From Lachnospiraceae bacterium MD329 (lineage in GTDB: Bacteria > Bacillota > Clostridia > UBA1381): 64,000 nucleotides of DNA. This document shows, piece after piece, positions 36,153 to 45,633 of this stretch. Below the pieces are notes generated by a model that was not told the DNA's origin, ran no database searches, and saw only the letters and a list, made by a program, of their open reading frames with translations. The translations under genes were made by a program, and so were the position numbers. Each line of letters starts with the position of its first letter. Position 1 is the first letter of the stretch. The stretch covers positions 1-64,000 of the forward strand of contig VIQV01000029.1 in the NCBI GenBank assembly GCA_010206265.1, written 5' to 3'.

Positions 36153-36608
36153 TCAGCTGCAAAAACGATGTTTTCCTATTTTTACTATTAACGGACGCGA
36201 CCAAATCCATTTATTTGTTGCCGTATCGGGATTAAAATAATATATTGCTCCGCCTGACGGGTCCCAGCCGTTTAAAGCGTCGTTGCACGCCTTATATACG
36301 GTTGAATTTGTGTCAATCGGAACATTAATCTGACCGTCGCTTACAGCAGTAAATGCTCCGGGCTGATATATTACACCCGAAATTGTATTCGGAAATGACG
36401 AATGACGTACTCGGTTCAAAATAACCGCCGCCACTGCAACCTGACCTTCATACGGTTCACCTCTCGCCTCACCGTTTACCGCCCGCGCCAAAAGCTGCTT
36501 GTCATTTGCAGACGCGTTGACCGCATACACGTCCTCGTCGTTTGATAAATAACAAACCGCCGCCGTCACAAAAACTAACGCCAGCACGACGGAAAGTAAT
36601 TTTTTCAT
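36153..36608 (-). CDS. sleB: Spore cortex-lytic enzyme SleB-type hydrolase (short form)
   Basis: This 151-residue cell-wall hydrolase has a signal/anchor segment (about 2-22) and a Hydrolase_2 domain with the catalytic glutamate in ARAVNGEARGEPYEGQVAVAAVILNR and the GAIYYFNP block. It hydrolyses muramic-lactam-containing cortex peptidoglycan on germination. The N-terminal peptidoglycan-binding domain of Bacillus SleB (about 305 aa) is missing. It forms an operon with ypeB. A sigma-A-like TTGACA (36688-36683) with CATATT at 17 bp lies upstream; a sigma-G site was not evident. Confidence 0.9.
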   Translation of the reverse strand: MKKLLSVVLALVFVTAAVCYLSNDEDVYAVNASANDKQLLARAVNGEARGEPYEGQVAVAAVILNRVRHSSFPNTISGVIYQPGAFTAVSDGQINVPIDTNSTVYKACNDALNGWDPSGGAIYYFNPDTATNKWIWSRPLIVKIGKHRFCS

Positions 36609-36741
36609 ATCTACTCCTCCTTGTAATTTTTATAATAGTATTTCCAACTAAAGCTGTAAAATATGTATTAGAAACAAAAATGTGTCAATACTTAAAAATG
36701 AAACATATAAAATTAAACTACATAAAGCGAGGTAAAACAAT

Positions 36742-37371
36742 ATGAATAAACTAATCGGCGCATTTGCGGTCGCGTTGTGTCTTGGTATGGCAATTACAGC
36801 ATATTCGGATAATGTACAGGGTGACTTACAGCAGAATTTAATACGTCTGCATATAATTGCCGAAAGCGACAGCGAGGAAGACCAGTCTGTAAAATTGAAA
36901 GTTCGCGACGCGGTTTTAAAAAATGTCGGCGACAAACTTTCAGCCGACGGCAAAGACGAATGTAAAGAAGAAATAATAAATAATCTCGGTGAACTGGAAA
37001 ACATTGCAGACAATATACTTAAAGAAAACGGATTTAATTATACTTCACACGCTGAGTACGGAAAATTTTACTTCCCCGAAAAATCATATAAATCAATGAC
37101 TCTTCCGGCAGGAGAATATTACGGAGTACGGATTGTTTTAGGCAGCGGAGAAGGACATAACTGGTGGTGTGTAATGTATCCGCCGCTATGCTTTAAAGAG
37201 GGCGAGGAAGTAACGCTAAGCCGTGAAAGTGAAAAAATCCTTCGTGAAAAGCTCGACAGCGACACCTATGAAATAATTACAAAAAAGGATAATGAGGTTG
37301 TTGTTAAATTTAAAATAGTGGAAATAGTACAGGAGTTGAAAGAAAAAATTTCGAAAAAAAACGGTGGTTAA
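36742..37371 (+). CDS. spoIIR: Stage II sporulation protein R
   Basis: This 209-residue secreted signalling protein is made in the forespore under sigma-F; it triggers SpoIIGA to process pro-sigma-E in the mother cell. It has an N-terminal signal-like helix (about 3-20), the family block NLIRLHIIAESDSEEDQSVKLKVRDAVL, and GEGHNWWCVMYPPLCF. GCGAGG precedes the ATG. It is divergent from sleB-ypeB. A terminator overlaps its 3' end. Confidence 0.94.
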   Translation: MNKLIGAFAVALCLGMAITAYSDNVQGDLQQNLIRLHIIAESDSEEDQSVKLKVRDAVLKNVGDKLSADGKDECKEEIINNLGELENIADNILKENGFNYTSHAEYGKFYFPEKSYKSMTLPAGEYYGVRIVLGSGEGHNWWCVMYPPLCFKEGEEVTLSRESEKILREKLDSDTYEIITKKDNEVVVKFKIVEIVQELKEKISKKNGG

Positions 37372-37402
37372 AAATGAAATCATTCATTTTTAATCACCGT
37401 TT
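37354..37402 (+). terminator. Terminator overlapping the spoIIR stop
   Basis: The long inverted repeat AAAACGGTGGTTAAAAATGAA / TTCATTTTTAATCACCGTTTT has an ATCA loop and spans the last codons and stop of spoIIR. The T residues lie within the 3' arm and after it. Confidence 0.7.
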
Positions 37403-37447
37403 TCACAAGTTAAAAAACTATGACAGCTTTATTAGCTGCAGATTAAC

Positions 37448-37639
37448 TTACTTTAATCTGCTTTCGTAATCAGCAATCATCTTTTTAACCATCTGACCGC
37501 CAACTGAACCAGCCTGCTTTGCAGTAAGGTCACCGTTGTAGCCGTTCTTAAGAGTTACGCCTACCTCAGTAGCAGCCTCCATCTTGAACTTGTCCATAGC
37601 CTGTTTAGCCTCAGGAATTTGAATCTTGTTTCTGCTCAT
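37448..37639 (-). CDS. Alpha/beta-type small acid-soluble spore protein
   Basis: This 63-residue SASP coats and protects spore DNA and is degraded at germination. It shows the family features: KFKMEAATEVGVTL, which includes the germination-protease cleavage region (E-x-A in MEAATE), and GGQMVKKMIADYE. AGGAGGGAAA precedes the ATG. A hairpin that includes the stop (GCAGATTAA/TTAATCTGC, then AGCT/AGCT, to about 37415) ends the transcript. A dyad GTCGA...TCGAC lies at about 37690-37707 upstream. Confidence 0.95.
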   Translation of the reverse strand: MSRNKIQIPEAKQAMDKFKMEAATEVGVTLKNGYNGDLTAKQAGSVGGQMVKKMIADYESRLK

Positions 37640-37835
37640 TTCTTTTTCCCTCCTTAAAAACCAAAGTCCTTCATCTATATAAATTTTGTGTCGAATTGTA
37701 TCGACTACACTACTATTTTGTACACAGATGAAAATAATATTCCGAAAATTTAATAGTAATTTTTAACTGTATGATATTATTAATAATCAGGACAATAATT
37801 TTTAAAAAGTAAATTTGCTTATTTGCAGTAACCGT

Positions 37836-39101
37836 TTATTCTGTAAGGTTAAATTCCTTTGCCGTTTCGGTAAGCGGCTGAAGAGTTTTTGAAAAAACAA
37901 ATATTTTTGCAAAAGCGTCGTTTTCGGACTTCTTTACCGAAATATTTGTATTCCCTTCTAACGCAAGCGGCTGACAATTTACTGACAGCAAAATCCCCCC
38001 ATTATCATATACAGCCGCGTATACATAACAATTTTCATATGATATTGGTGTATCAATTTTAAAATTGTATGAATCATCCATCTCTGTTTTTGTTATTTCA
38101 GCTGTTATAATAGGTATTGGTGTTGGATTTGGTGTTGGTGCAAGTGATGAATTATAATTAATTTTTGCTTTTTTTAAACTTTCGTTATTAACATCAATAT
38201 ATACCTTATCCCAATCTGATTTAGTTCCACCATATTCAATAACAGATAAATTAAAACAACCTCTAAATGCATTTGATTCTACTCTAATTATACTCTTAGG
38301 AATAATTATTGTTCTTATACTTTCGCAATTATAAAAAGTGTCAACATTTATACTTTCAATACCATTACCCAATCTAACATTATTTAGATTAATACAGCTT
38401 TCAAATGCAGAATCTCCTATATTGGTCACACTATTAGGAAGAATTATATTTTCTAAATAATAGCACTTAGCAAATGAATACTCGCCAATAATCGAAACAC
38501 TATCAGGAATAACTATACCTTTTATGTTACTTGAATAAAACGTATATTTTCCAATACTGATAACATCATTAGGAATAATTATATTAGTCATTAATTTACC
38601 ATTTATATATAAATTATTTGTATAACAAAATGGGTTTGAGTAACCGTTACGAAAATCAATCTTACACCACGATGTAATATCTGAAATATATAAATTCTTT
38701 GGAATTATATTACTTCCTGAGCCACCACCACCCATACGACGAAAAGCATTAGCACCAATAATTTTTACACCTTTTCCCATTGTAATATTTTTCAAACCAA
38801 GACAGTTACGAAAAGCATCATCACCAATAATTTCTATGCTATCCGGAATTATAACGCTGGTCATTTCACAATTTTCAAATGCTCCATTGCCAATAATTGT
38901 TACAGGTAAATTATCAATTTCATTTGGTATAATGACTTCTGATGTAGAATAATCACAACCTGTAATAGTAATCTCACTATTACTATTAATAGTATAATAA
39001 AGATAATCAATATATTTTATATCATTTATAGCTGATACATTCGGTATAAACATTATAAGTATATGTAATATCAATGCCAATCCTATAATTCTTTTTTTCA
39101 T
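37836..39101 (-). CDS. Secreted BspA-type leucine-rich repeat protein
   Basis: This 421-residue surface or secreted protein has a signal peptide (about 1-24, ending VSA). About eight LRR_5-type repeats of the pattern VIIPDSIEIIGDDAFRNC/ IILPNSVTNIGDSAFESC lie at roughly 50-310. A PTPNPTPIP linker follows near 326, and a C-terminal module ends with IFVFSKTLQPLTETAKEFNL. BspA-like repeats mediate adhesion or protein contact in gut bacteria. The repeat region is more AT-rich than neighbours, which may indicate transfer. The C-terminal module resembles the N-terminal module of the 15770-16864 protein. It stands alone. Confidence 0.88.
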   Translation of the reverse strand: MKKRIIGLALILHILIMFIPNVSAINDIKYIDYLYYTINSNSEITITGCDYSTSEVIIPNEIDNLPVTIIGNGAFENCEMTSVIIPDSIEIIGDDAFRNCLGLKNITMGKGVKIIGANAFRRMGGGGSGSNIIPKNLYISDITSWCKIDFRNGYSNPFCYTNNLYINGKLMTNIIIPNDVISIGKYTFYSSNIKGIVIPDSVSIIGEYSFAKCYYLENIILPNSVTNIGDSAFESCINLNNVRLGNGIESINVDTFYNCESIRTIIIPKSIIRVESNAFRGCFNLSVIEYGGTKSDWDKVYIDVNNESLKKAKINYNSSLAPTPNPTPIPIITAEITKTEMDDSYNFKIDTPISYENCYVYAAVYDNGGILLSVNCQPLALEGNTNISVKKSENDAFAKIFVFSKTLQPLTETAKEFNLTE

Positions 39102-39242
39102 ACTTATTCCTCCATTAAATTTAATCTTTTATAAACAAAACTACACAAACTCTTATTATAATAATATTCGATAAAATATGTGGTGATTTTATTATATCAT
39201 ATTTTACCCGCAAATCAACAGTTATTTATATAATTTGTAATA

Positions 39243-39271
39243 TTGAAAAAATTGTCATATCGTGATATACT
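39243..39271 (+). promoter_or_regulatory. Promoter of the ClC-type gene
   Basis: TTGAAA (39243-39248), a 17-bp spacer and TATACT (39266-39271) lie about 20 bp before the ATG. Confidence 0.65.
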
Positions 39272-39289
39272 GATATGGGGTGTATAAAA

Positions 39290-40555
39290 ATGATAAAGGA
39301 AATAATATTACATAAAATAAAATCCGCGTCGGAATACATACTTGTATTTTTAAAATGGTCAGGTATATCAATTTTTATCGGTCTTATAGGCGGCTGTGTC
39401 GGGGCATTGTTTCACGCAAGCGTCAATGAGGCAAACATTATATTTTTTAAATATGACAAACTGATATTTCTTTTGCCTGTCGGCGGACTTTTGATAGTGG
39501 CTATGTACAAAAAAAGCAATATGCTCCATAACAAGGGCACTGACAGTATTCTCGCATCTATACGGAATGATACGCGTGTACCGTTTGCGCTTGCACCGCT
39601 TATATTTATAAGTACAGTTATAACCCACCTTCTCGGCGGCAGTGCAGGCAGAGAAGGGGCGGCGTTACAGCTTGGCGGAAGTATCGGTTCAAATGTCGGC
39701 AGACTTTTTCATCTTGATGAAAAAGATATTCATATTGTTATAATGTGCGGTATGAGCAGTGTATTTTCCGCACTTTTCGGTACACCGATAACTGCGGCGC
39801 TGTTTGCGCTCGGCGTAACAAGCGTCGGCATAATGTATTATTCGGGACTTGTACCGTGTCTTATATCATCTCTTACGGCATATCTGATTATAAAGCTTTT
39901 CGGAATTGCACCAACGCATTTTGACTTAATCTATACACCGTCCGCAAACCTGATAACTATTTTACAAACAATACTTATAGCAGTTTTATGCGCGGAACTA
40001 AGCATAATTTTCTGTACAGTAATGCACTATACGGCAAGATATTTAAAAATATGGTTTAAAAATCCGTATTTAAGAATAGTTGTCGGCGCGTTAGCCGTAA
40101 TCGCACTTACATATATTACAGGCACTCGCGACTATAACGGTTCTGGTATGTCTGTTATTGAAAATGCGGTTATAGGCGGTTATACAAAAAACTGGGCGTG
40201 GGCATTGAAAATCCTGTTTACGGCAATTACAATCGGCGCAGGATTTAAAGGCGGAGAAATTGTACCCACATTTTTCATAGGCGCAACATTCGGTTGCTTT
40301 ATCGCAAAACTTATCGGCATAACTCCCGGTTTCGGCGCGGCTGTTGGTATGATTGCAATGTTCTGCGGTGTTCTTAACTGTCCTGTCGCCGCAATTATTC
40401 TAAGCGTTGAACTGTTCGGTTCTGAGGGTTTTATACTGTTTGCAATAGCTGCAGGTGTAAGCTATATGCTTTCGGGATACTACGGACTTTACAGCACTCA
40501 AAAAATTATGTATTCAAAATTAAAGGCAGAATATATAAATCAGGATACAAAATAA
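39290..40555 (+). CDS. ClC-family chloride channel/antiporter
   Basis: This 421-residue polytopic protein shows ClC filter motifs: GGSAGREGAALQLGGSIGS (GxxGREG with the gating Glu; the usual GKEGP is varied), FSALFGTPITAALFALG, and GAGFKGGEIVPTFFIGATFG. It would move chloride or fluoride, possibly against protons. The class shown by GREGA is common in gut Firmicutes. The ATG at 39290 follows GGGGTG; an upstream ATG at 39275 overlaps that site. It is followed after 15 bp by the frameshifted permease-like gene. Confidence 0.88.
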   Translation: MIKEIILHKIKSASEYILVFLKWSGISIFIGLIGGCVGALFHASVNEANIIFFKYDKLIFLLPVGGLLIVAMYKKSNMLHNKGTDSILASIRNDTRVPFALAPLIFISTVITHLLGGSAGREGAALQLGGSIGSNVGRLFHLDEKDIHIVIMCGMSSVFSALFGTPITAALFALGVTSVGIMYYSGLVPCLISSLTAYLIIKLFGIAPTHFDLIYTPSANLITILQTILIAVLCAELSIIFCTVMHYTARYLKIWFKNPYLRIVVGALAVIALTYITGTRDYNGSGMSVIENAVIGGYTKNWAWALKILFTAITIGAGFKGGEIVPTFFIGATFGCFIAKLIGITPGFGAAVGMIAMFCGVLNCPVAAIILSVELFGSEGFILFAIAAGVSYMLSGYYGLYSTQKIMYSKLKAEYINQDTK

Positions 40556-40570
40556 ATAGGGGGTATTTAT

Positions 40571-41396
40571 ATGATTTTGGGTTATTCGGTTTATGAATTG
40601 CTGTGGCTCTTCTTTATCTATGCTTTTCTTGGCTGGTGTATTGAAGTAGGTTTTTGCGGATTGGAAATAGGTAAATTTGTAAACCGCGGTTTTTTAAACG
40701 GTCCGTTATGCCCGATATACGGCGTCGGCGCAGTTATTGTCATTTTATGCCTTACCCCGATAAGCCATAATGCTGTACTTCTGTTTTTCTGCACGGCGGT
40801 TTTAACGTCGGTTCTGGAGCTTGTAACAGGCTTTGTCCTCGATAAAATGTTCCGCGCCAGATGGGTGGGACTATTCAGATAAGCCGTTTAATATAGGCGG
40901 TTACATATGCCTTAAATTTTCGGTTTACTGGGGATTAGTGTGTATAGCGCTTATGCGCGGAATACACCCTGTTATATATGATGTAATAAAGCTTGTACCA
41001 TTTGTACTCGGAATAATTCTTTTGGTATTCTTCTCGGCAGTGTTTGTATGCGACGTTGTTATTACCGTTATTACTATTAAAAAACTGTCGCACCGTCTTG
41101 GAATAATGGACGAGCTTGCTCAGAAAATACACAATGTTTCTGATGAAATCGGAAGTCACGTTTATGAGGGGGTAAGCGCAGCAGCGAAAAAGGGAGAAGA
41201 ATTTTTCAACAGTGAACAGCTTGAAGAGCTAAGAGAAAAACATAAAAAAGAACTGGAAGAGCTTAAAGAAAAATACTCTTCCGTTACAAAGGAAAATCAT
41301 TTTTTCCAAAAACGTATTATAAAGGCATTCCCTAATATGCGTTCACACCGCCACAGCGAACAGCTTGATAAACTGAAAGCTAAATTTAAGAAATAA
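40571..41396 (+). pseudogene. Frameshifted CmpB-type (ABC transporter type IV) membrane protein
   Basis: The gene for a putative ABC-transporter type IV protein is split in two frames. The first (40571-40882) reads to DKMFRARW and then leaves the family sequence (VGLFR, stop). The second (from about 40865) resumes as WDYSDKPFNIGGYICLKFS. The family continues DKMFRARWWDYSDKPFN, so one extra G in the run at 40863-40865 explains the break. Joined, the protein would have about 274 residues: four or five TM helices and a long coiled-coil tail (EQLEELREKHKKELEELKEK). The change could be a real recent mutation or a base-call error. The function is unknown. Confidence 0.85.
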
Positions 41397-41424
41397 AAAA
41401 GCTGTCCAATGGACAGCTTTTTTT
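41395..41424. terminator. Bidirectional terminator
   Basis: The stem AAAAAAGCTGTCC / GGACAGCTTTTTT with AAT loop, followed by T residues, separates the rightward permease pseudogene from the leftward hisIE operon. Confidence 0.9.
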
Positions 41425-41427
41425 ATC

Positions 41428-42066
41428 TTACTTACGGCGTCTTTCCATTTCAGCATATATATCGTCCCACGTCATACCATTATCCACAAGCATAACCGTT
41501 AAATGGTATATAAGGTCGGAAACCTCATAACTGATTTCGTCCTTATCGCGGTTTTTACCTGCAATAACAACCTCTGCAGCTTCTTCACCAACTTTTTTAA
41601 GAATCTTATCCTCGCCCTTATCAAACAAGTAATTTGTATAACTGCCCTCTTCAGGATTTTCTTTTCTGTCAATAATAACTGCTTGTTCACGTTCAAATAT
41701 ATCTGACTTTGTTCTTTGTGCGGTATCCTCAATAATCTTTCCGTCCTCAATTTTTCTGAAGAAACAACTCCTGTTACCGGTATGACACGCCGCCCCGGCA
41801 GGATTAACAAGCAGCAGCAGGCAATCACAATCGCAGTCTACGCGTATTTCCTTAACATACATATAATTACCTGATGTTTCACCCTTAACCCATACAGCAC
41901 GACGGCTCCTTGACCAGAAAGTTGCTCTGCCGCTCTTTACTGTTTCTCTTATGGTATCCGCATTCATATAAGCGACCATAAGCACCTCGTTTGTTTCTAC
42001 GTTCTGTACAACGGCAGGGATAAGCCCTGACGCGTCAAACTTCAAAGTGTTTATAATTTCCTCCAT
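41428..42066 (-). CDS. hisIE: Bifunctional phosphoribosyl-AMP cyclohydrolase / phosphoribosyl-ATP pyrophosphatase
   Basis: This 212-residue fusion performs steps 2 and 3 of histidine synthesis. The HisI domain (about 1-108) has the [10 protein letters not shown] and [12 protein letters not shown] metal motifs. The HisE domain (about 115-212) has the [30 protein letters not shown] pyrophosphohydrolase helices. No other his gene is in the window. It is the last gene of the leftward ilvA operon, so the pathway is scattered. AGGAGGAAAT precedes the ATG. Confidence 0.95.
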   Translation of the reverse strand: MEEIINTLKFDASGLIPAVVQNVETNEVLMVAYMNADTIRETVKSGRATFWSRSRRAVWVKGETSGNYMYVKEIRVDCDCDCLLLLVNPAGAACHTGNRSCFFRKIEDGKIIEDTAQRTKSDIFEREQAVIIDRKENPEEGSYTNYLFDKGEDKILKKVGEEAAEVVIAGKNRDKDEISYEVSDLIYHLTVMLVDNGMTWDDIYAEMERRRK

Positions 42067-42085
42067 TATGTATTTCCTCCTTACG

Positions 42086-42634
42086 TTATTTTAACTTCAT
42101 TAAATGCCAGTTTTTCGCCAAATAATCTATTCCCGAAATCACAGTAAACAAAACCGAAATCCAGATAAGCAAATCGGAAATCAATTGTGCCGGTACGCCC
42201 AGAAAACGTTCAGCGTGCAGCAAGAGCATTGTCGCTATGACTGCCGCCATCTGCGACACTGTCTTCAGCTTACCCCACATACTTGCTGCAACAACATTGC
42301 CGTCGCCTGCGGCAACAAGTCTGACACCTGCAACCATAAACTCACGTGTAAGCACTATCATAACCGCCCATACAGACATACGTTCATAATACATAAGAAT
42401 CAGAAAAGCCGCGGTTGTAAGCACCTTATCGGCAAGCGGGTCAACAAATTTACCGAAAGTTGTTATCTGATTATACTTTCTTGCAATATGACCGTCAACC
42501 GCGTCAGTGACTGACGCGAGCACAAACACACCGAGCGCCGCATAATGACACATGGTATTGTCTATCATAAACAGTACCATAAATACGGGCACAAGCAGTA
42601 CGCGTATCAATGTAATTTTATTTGCTGTATTCAT
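42086..42634 (-). CDS. pgsA: CDP-diacylglycerol--glycerol-3-phosphate 3-phosphatidyltransferase
   Basis: This 182-residue membrane enzyme makes phosphatidylglycerol phosphate. The CDP-alcohol phosphotransferase motif is complete: D-A-V-D-G-H-I-A-R then [13 protein letters not shown] (about 40-65). Four or five hydrophobic helices are present. It lies 2 bp after rimO and 19 bp before hisIE. The rimO-pgsA-recX neighbourhood is common in Firmicutes. Confidence 0.94.
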   Translation of the reverse strand: MNTANKITLIRVLLVPVFMVLFMIDNTMCHYAALGVFVLASVTDAVDGHIARKYNQITTFGKFVDPLADKVLTTAAFLILMYYERMSVWAVMIVLTREFMVAGVRLVAAGDGNVVAASMWGKLKTVSQMAAVIATMLLLHAERFLGVPAQLISDLLIWISVLFTVISGIDYLAKNWHLMKLK

Positions 42635-42636
42635 AT

Positions 42637-43959
42637 TTATATAACCCTCCCCGTTAAATCGTACTCGTCCGCATCAAGAATTTCGACGTTAAGTATATTG
42701 CCTTCACTTACCTCATTTTCCGTAGCAAAATATACCTTGCCGTCAACGTCTATGCTGTCGCCGCGGCTCCTGCCGTAAAACAAAAAGCTTTCCTCGTCAT
42801 AGCCTTCGGCGATTACTTCAAGCGTCTTTCCAAGCTTAGCGCGGTTAAGCTCAAGCGAAATACCCTGCTGGAGCGTCATAAGCTTATCAAGACGTTCATT
42901 TTTTATATCTTCATCAAGCTGACCCTCAAACTTTGCAGCAGGCGTATCCTCCTCCTGCGAATATGTAAACACTCCCATTCTGTCAAAACGAACCTTCTTT
43001 ACAAATTCATACAAATCATTAAACTGTTCTTCCGTTTCACCGGGGAATCCGACAATTATTGATGTTCTGATTGTACAGTCGGGCATTGCTTTTCGGATTT
43101 TTTCAATCTTTTTCAGTATTTCCTCCTGAGTTGTACGGCGTGCCATACGCCTGAGAATATCGTTATTCGCGTGCTGTATCGGCATATCTATGTAAGCGCA
43201 TATCTTTTTATAACGAGCCATTGTATCAATAAGACTGTCTGTAATAGCCTCCGGATAAAAGTAATGAACACGTATCCACTCTATTCCGTCTATACCGACC
43301 AATCCTCCAAGCAATTTATCAAGCGAATATTCACCGTACAAGTCCTTGCCGTAACGTGTAGTGTCCTGCGCTATTAAAATAAGCTCCTTAACACCGTTTT
43401 CCGCCAATTCCTCCGCCTCGCTGACAATATCCTCAATCTTTCTGCTGCGGAAACGTCCGCGTATAAGCGGTATAGCGCAGTAAGTGCAGTTATTGTCACA
43501 GCCGTCGGCAATTTTAAGATATGCTGTATACGGCGGTGTTGAAAGCACTCTCGGCAGCCGTTCTTCGGGGGTTCTGTCCCTATGACCGCATATAACTTTT
43601 TTCTCACCGTTGAATGCGTCACGGACAACCTCTGCAATCTTATCATAATCGCCCGTACCTACAATCGCGTCAACCTCAGGCAGTTCCTTTACAATGTCGT
43701 TTGCATAACGCTCTGCAAGACAACCCGTTGCAATCAGAAGTTTACAGCGTTCATTTTTATATTCAGCCATTTCAAGTATAGCGTCGATTGACTCCTGCTT
43801 TGCCTGCTCAATAAAACCACAGGTATTAACAATTATAACGTCCGCCTCTGACGGGTTGTATGTTATACTGAAACCATCATTCTGCAATATACCGAGCATT
43901 ATTTCAGCGTCCGTCTGATTTTTCGCGCAGCCGAGCGAAACAAGACCTATATTGTACAT
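42637..43959 (-). CDS. rimO: Ribosomal protein S12 methylthiotransferase
   Basis: This 440-residue radical-SAM enzyme adds a methylthio group to the conserved Asp of ribosomal protein S12. The N-terminal UPF0004 domain (SLGCAKNQTDAEIMLG, with further Cys in VNTCGFIEQA and TGCLAERY) binds one 4Fe-4S cluster. The radical-SAM domain holds CDNNCTYCAIP (about 152-162), and a C-terminal TRAM domain ends the protein. It sits between recX and pgsA, with gaps of 3 and 2 bp. Confidence 0.95.
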   Translation of the reverse strand: MYNIGLVSLGCAKNQTDAEIMLGILQNDGFSITYNPSEADVIIVNTCGFIEQAKQESIDAILEMAEYKNERCKLLIATGCLAERYANDIVKELPEVDAIVGTGDYDKIAEVVRDAFNGEKKVICGHRDRTPEERLPRVLSTPPYTAYLKIADGCDNNCTYCAIPLIRGRFRSRKIEDIVSEAEELAENGVKELILIAQDTTRYGKDLYGEYSLDKLLGGLVGIDGIEWIRVHYFYPEAITDSLIDTMARYKKICAYIDMPIQHANNDILRRMARRTTQEEILKKIEKIRKAMPDCTIRTSIIVGFPGETEEQFNDLYEFVKKVRFDRMGVFTYSQEEDTPAAKFEGQLDEDIKNERLDKLMTLQQGISLELNRAKLGKTLEVIAEGYDEESFLFYGRSRGDSIDVDGKVYFATENEVSEGNILNVEILDADEYDLTGRVI

Positions 43960-43962
43960 ATC

Positions 43963-44442
43963 CTACTCCTCGTAATCTATTTTTAATTCGTCTATACAAT
44001 TCTTTATATCGGAAAAACTATAACCTCTGTATATAAAATACCGTATACACTTATCAACATTTTTCTTTTCAAAATTACCGCCGAGTTTTTTTTCAACAAG
44101 CGGAATCAGCATTTCTTCATTATCGTCAAGCTCCGCAACTGCCTCTTCTATATATTCAGCGGCAATCCCCTTGGAATAAAGCTCGGATTTAATACGTCTT
44201 ATTCCGTATCGTTTAAGATTTTTTAAATCACGCGCTTTTTTTACGGCAAAACTACGGTCGTCCACAAATCCGTAATTACGGCAAAATTCAAGCACTTCCT
44301 CTATATTATTATCCTTCGCGCCCGCGCGTTTCAGCTTATCAGTAAGTTCACGCTCACTATGCGCGCGGAATTCCAAAAGCCTCAGCGCCTTATCCTTTGT
44401 CTGTTCAAAGGTAAGTTCTTTCTGTTCGTTATTGTATCTCAT
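43963..44442 (-). CDS. recX: RecX regulatory protein
   Basis: This 159-residue helical protein of the RecX family modulates RecA filaments. Three-helix repeats are recognisable: ALRLLEFRAHSERELTDKLKRAG, FVDDRSFAVKKARDLKNLKRYG and IRYFIYRGYSFSDIKNCI. It overlaps the HD-domain gene by 4 bases (ATGA). recA itself is not in the window. Confidence 0.88.
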   Translation of the reverse strand: MRYNNEQKELTFEQTKDKALRLLEFRAHSERELTDKLKRAGAKDNNIEEVLEFCRNYGFVDDRSFAVKKARDLKNLKRYGIRRIKSELYSKGIAAEYIEEAVAELDDNEEMLIPLVEKKLGGNFEKKNVDKCIRYFIYRGYSFSDIKNCIDELKIDYEE

Positions 44443-45626
44443 AGCGTAAAATACCCGAATAGTTTTCCGAAATCAATTCCGCCTATCACCTTATTTTTGT
44501 AACGTCCCGTCAAATGCTCGTAGCCCGACGCCATCTGCTCAGACCGTATGCCGTAATTAAGCGACATATACGCCTCAATATATGCAGAAAGATGGTCACA
44601 GCCTCGGATAATCTGACCGTCAACAGGATTGAATTTATCCTCGTTATATTTTTCATTTATTATCTCGGACGTTACCATATCAATATCACCGTCGTCTATC
44701 ACCTTTGAATCAAATTCATTTTGTGTATAGTATTCAATCTCACTTCTCCACGACGGCGGCAGCAGAGGATAAATTATTTCCCTCATCTGCTCGTCCTCAA
44801 TCTCACTTATAATACTGTCAAGCCCTTTAACACTGTTTTTTACAGGCGAAACAATATCTCTTGTCAATACTTCCGGCAGGTCGTGAAAAAGTCCTGCAAA
44901 AAAGTTATTGCTCAGACGTTTTCTGCACGGATTTGAAAGCTCCAGCGTCATAAAATATGAAAGTATTGCAACCACAAGCATATGTCCCATAACAAATGTC
45001 TGAGGCATTCTTACCGCCTTTGCCCATCTCTGCTGATACCTCAGCTTGCCTATAAGCGACAAAAACTGCTGTAAATACTCACTCCCTGCAAAGTACCTGA
45101 AACCTGCGAACGTATCACACGCGGCAAGTCCCTCTGTCATTTCACGTTTTACCTGTTCAATACCAAAAGTTTCGGTATTCATCGGATAAATTATTTTAAA
45201 TTCCCAATTACTCGCGTGATAATGCGCCGCTCTTAAAATCTGCTTTTCCAGAACCGCATAATTTTTATCTGTATAATACTTTTCCATTCTCTCAAAGAAA
45301 CCGCCGCCAACTCCGTCCATATGCTCACTAAGCTCGGACAATACCCAACGGTCAATCTGAAAACCCTTTTCCTTTACAAGCTTATGATAAATCGGAGGCT
45401 TAATATCCGTCATTACAATCCTATGAAAAAATTCAAAAATACCGCCCTCAATAAGTTTTATCATATCCACGCCGTCGCCCTCGCACTTTGCAAGTACATA
45501 TGCATAGAACATTTTATGCGCCTGTTTATCAAGCTCCGTAAAGCCTGTCCACGGACGTATATGGTCGTTCCATCGCTGTATTGACGCCGCCTCGTAAATT
45601 AACGAAATGAGTGATTTTTTTATCAT
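44439..45626 (-). CDS. HD-domain phosphohydrolase (YfbR-like)
   Basis: This 395-residue soluble protein has an HD-type metal site: GHMLVVAILSYFM supplies the first His, and FFAGLFHDLPEVLTRDIV holds the HD doublet and DLPEV block near residues 245-262. Related proteins are nucleotide or oligonucleotide phosphatases of the YfbR class, but this one is much longer and its substrate is unknown. It lies 7 bp after ilvA and overlaps recX by 4 bases. Confidence 0.8.
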   Translation of the reverse strand: MIKKSLISLIYEAASIQRWNDHIRPWTGFTELDKQAHKMFYAYVLAKCEGDGVDMIKLIEGGIFEFFHRIVMTDIKPPIYHKLVKEKGFQIDRWVLSELSEHMDGVGGGFFERMEKYYTDKNYAVLEKQILRAAHYHASNWEFKIIYPMNTETFGIEQVKREMTEGLAACDTFAGFRYFAGSEYLQQFLSLIGKLRYQQRWAKAVRMPQTFVMGHMLVVAILSYFMTLELSNPCRKRLSNNFFAGLFHDLPEVLTRDIVSPVKNSVKGLDSIISEIEDEQMREIIYPLLPPSWRSEIEYYTQNEFDSKVIDDGDIDMVTSEIINEKYNEDKFNPVDGQIIRGCDHLSAYIEAYMSLNYGIRSEQMASGYEHLTGRYKNKVIGGIDFGKLFGYFTL

Positions 45627-45633
45627 ATCTGCA

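Noticed and set aside
37900-39000. Repeat array at the LRR gene
   Set aside because: The repeats are protein-level leucine-rich repeats within an intact reading frame, not DNA repeats of a separate element.
40833-40900. Programmed ribosomal frameshift in the CmpB-type gene
   Set aside because: No slippery heptamer or downstream pseudoknot is evident at GATGGGTGGGAC; a one-base insertion is simpler.
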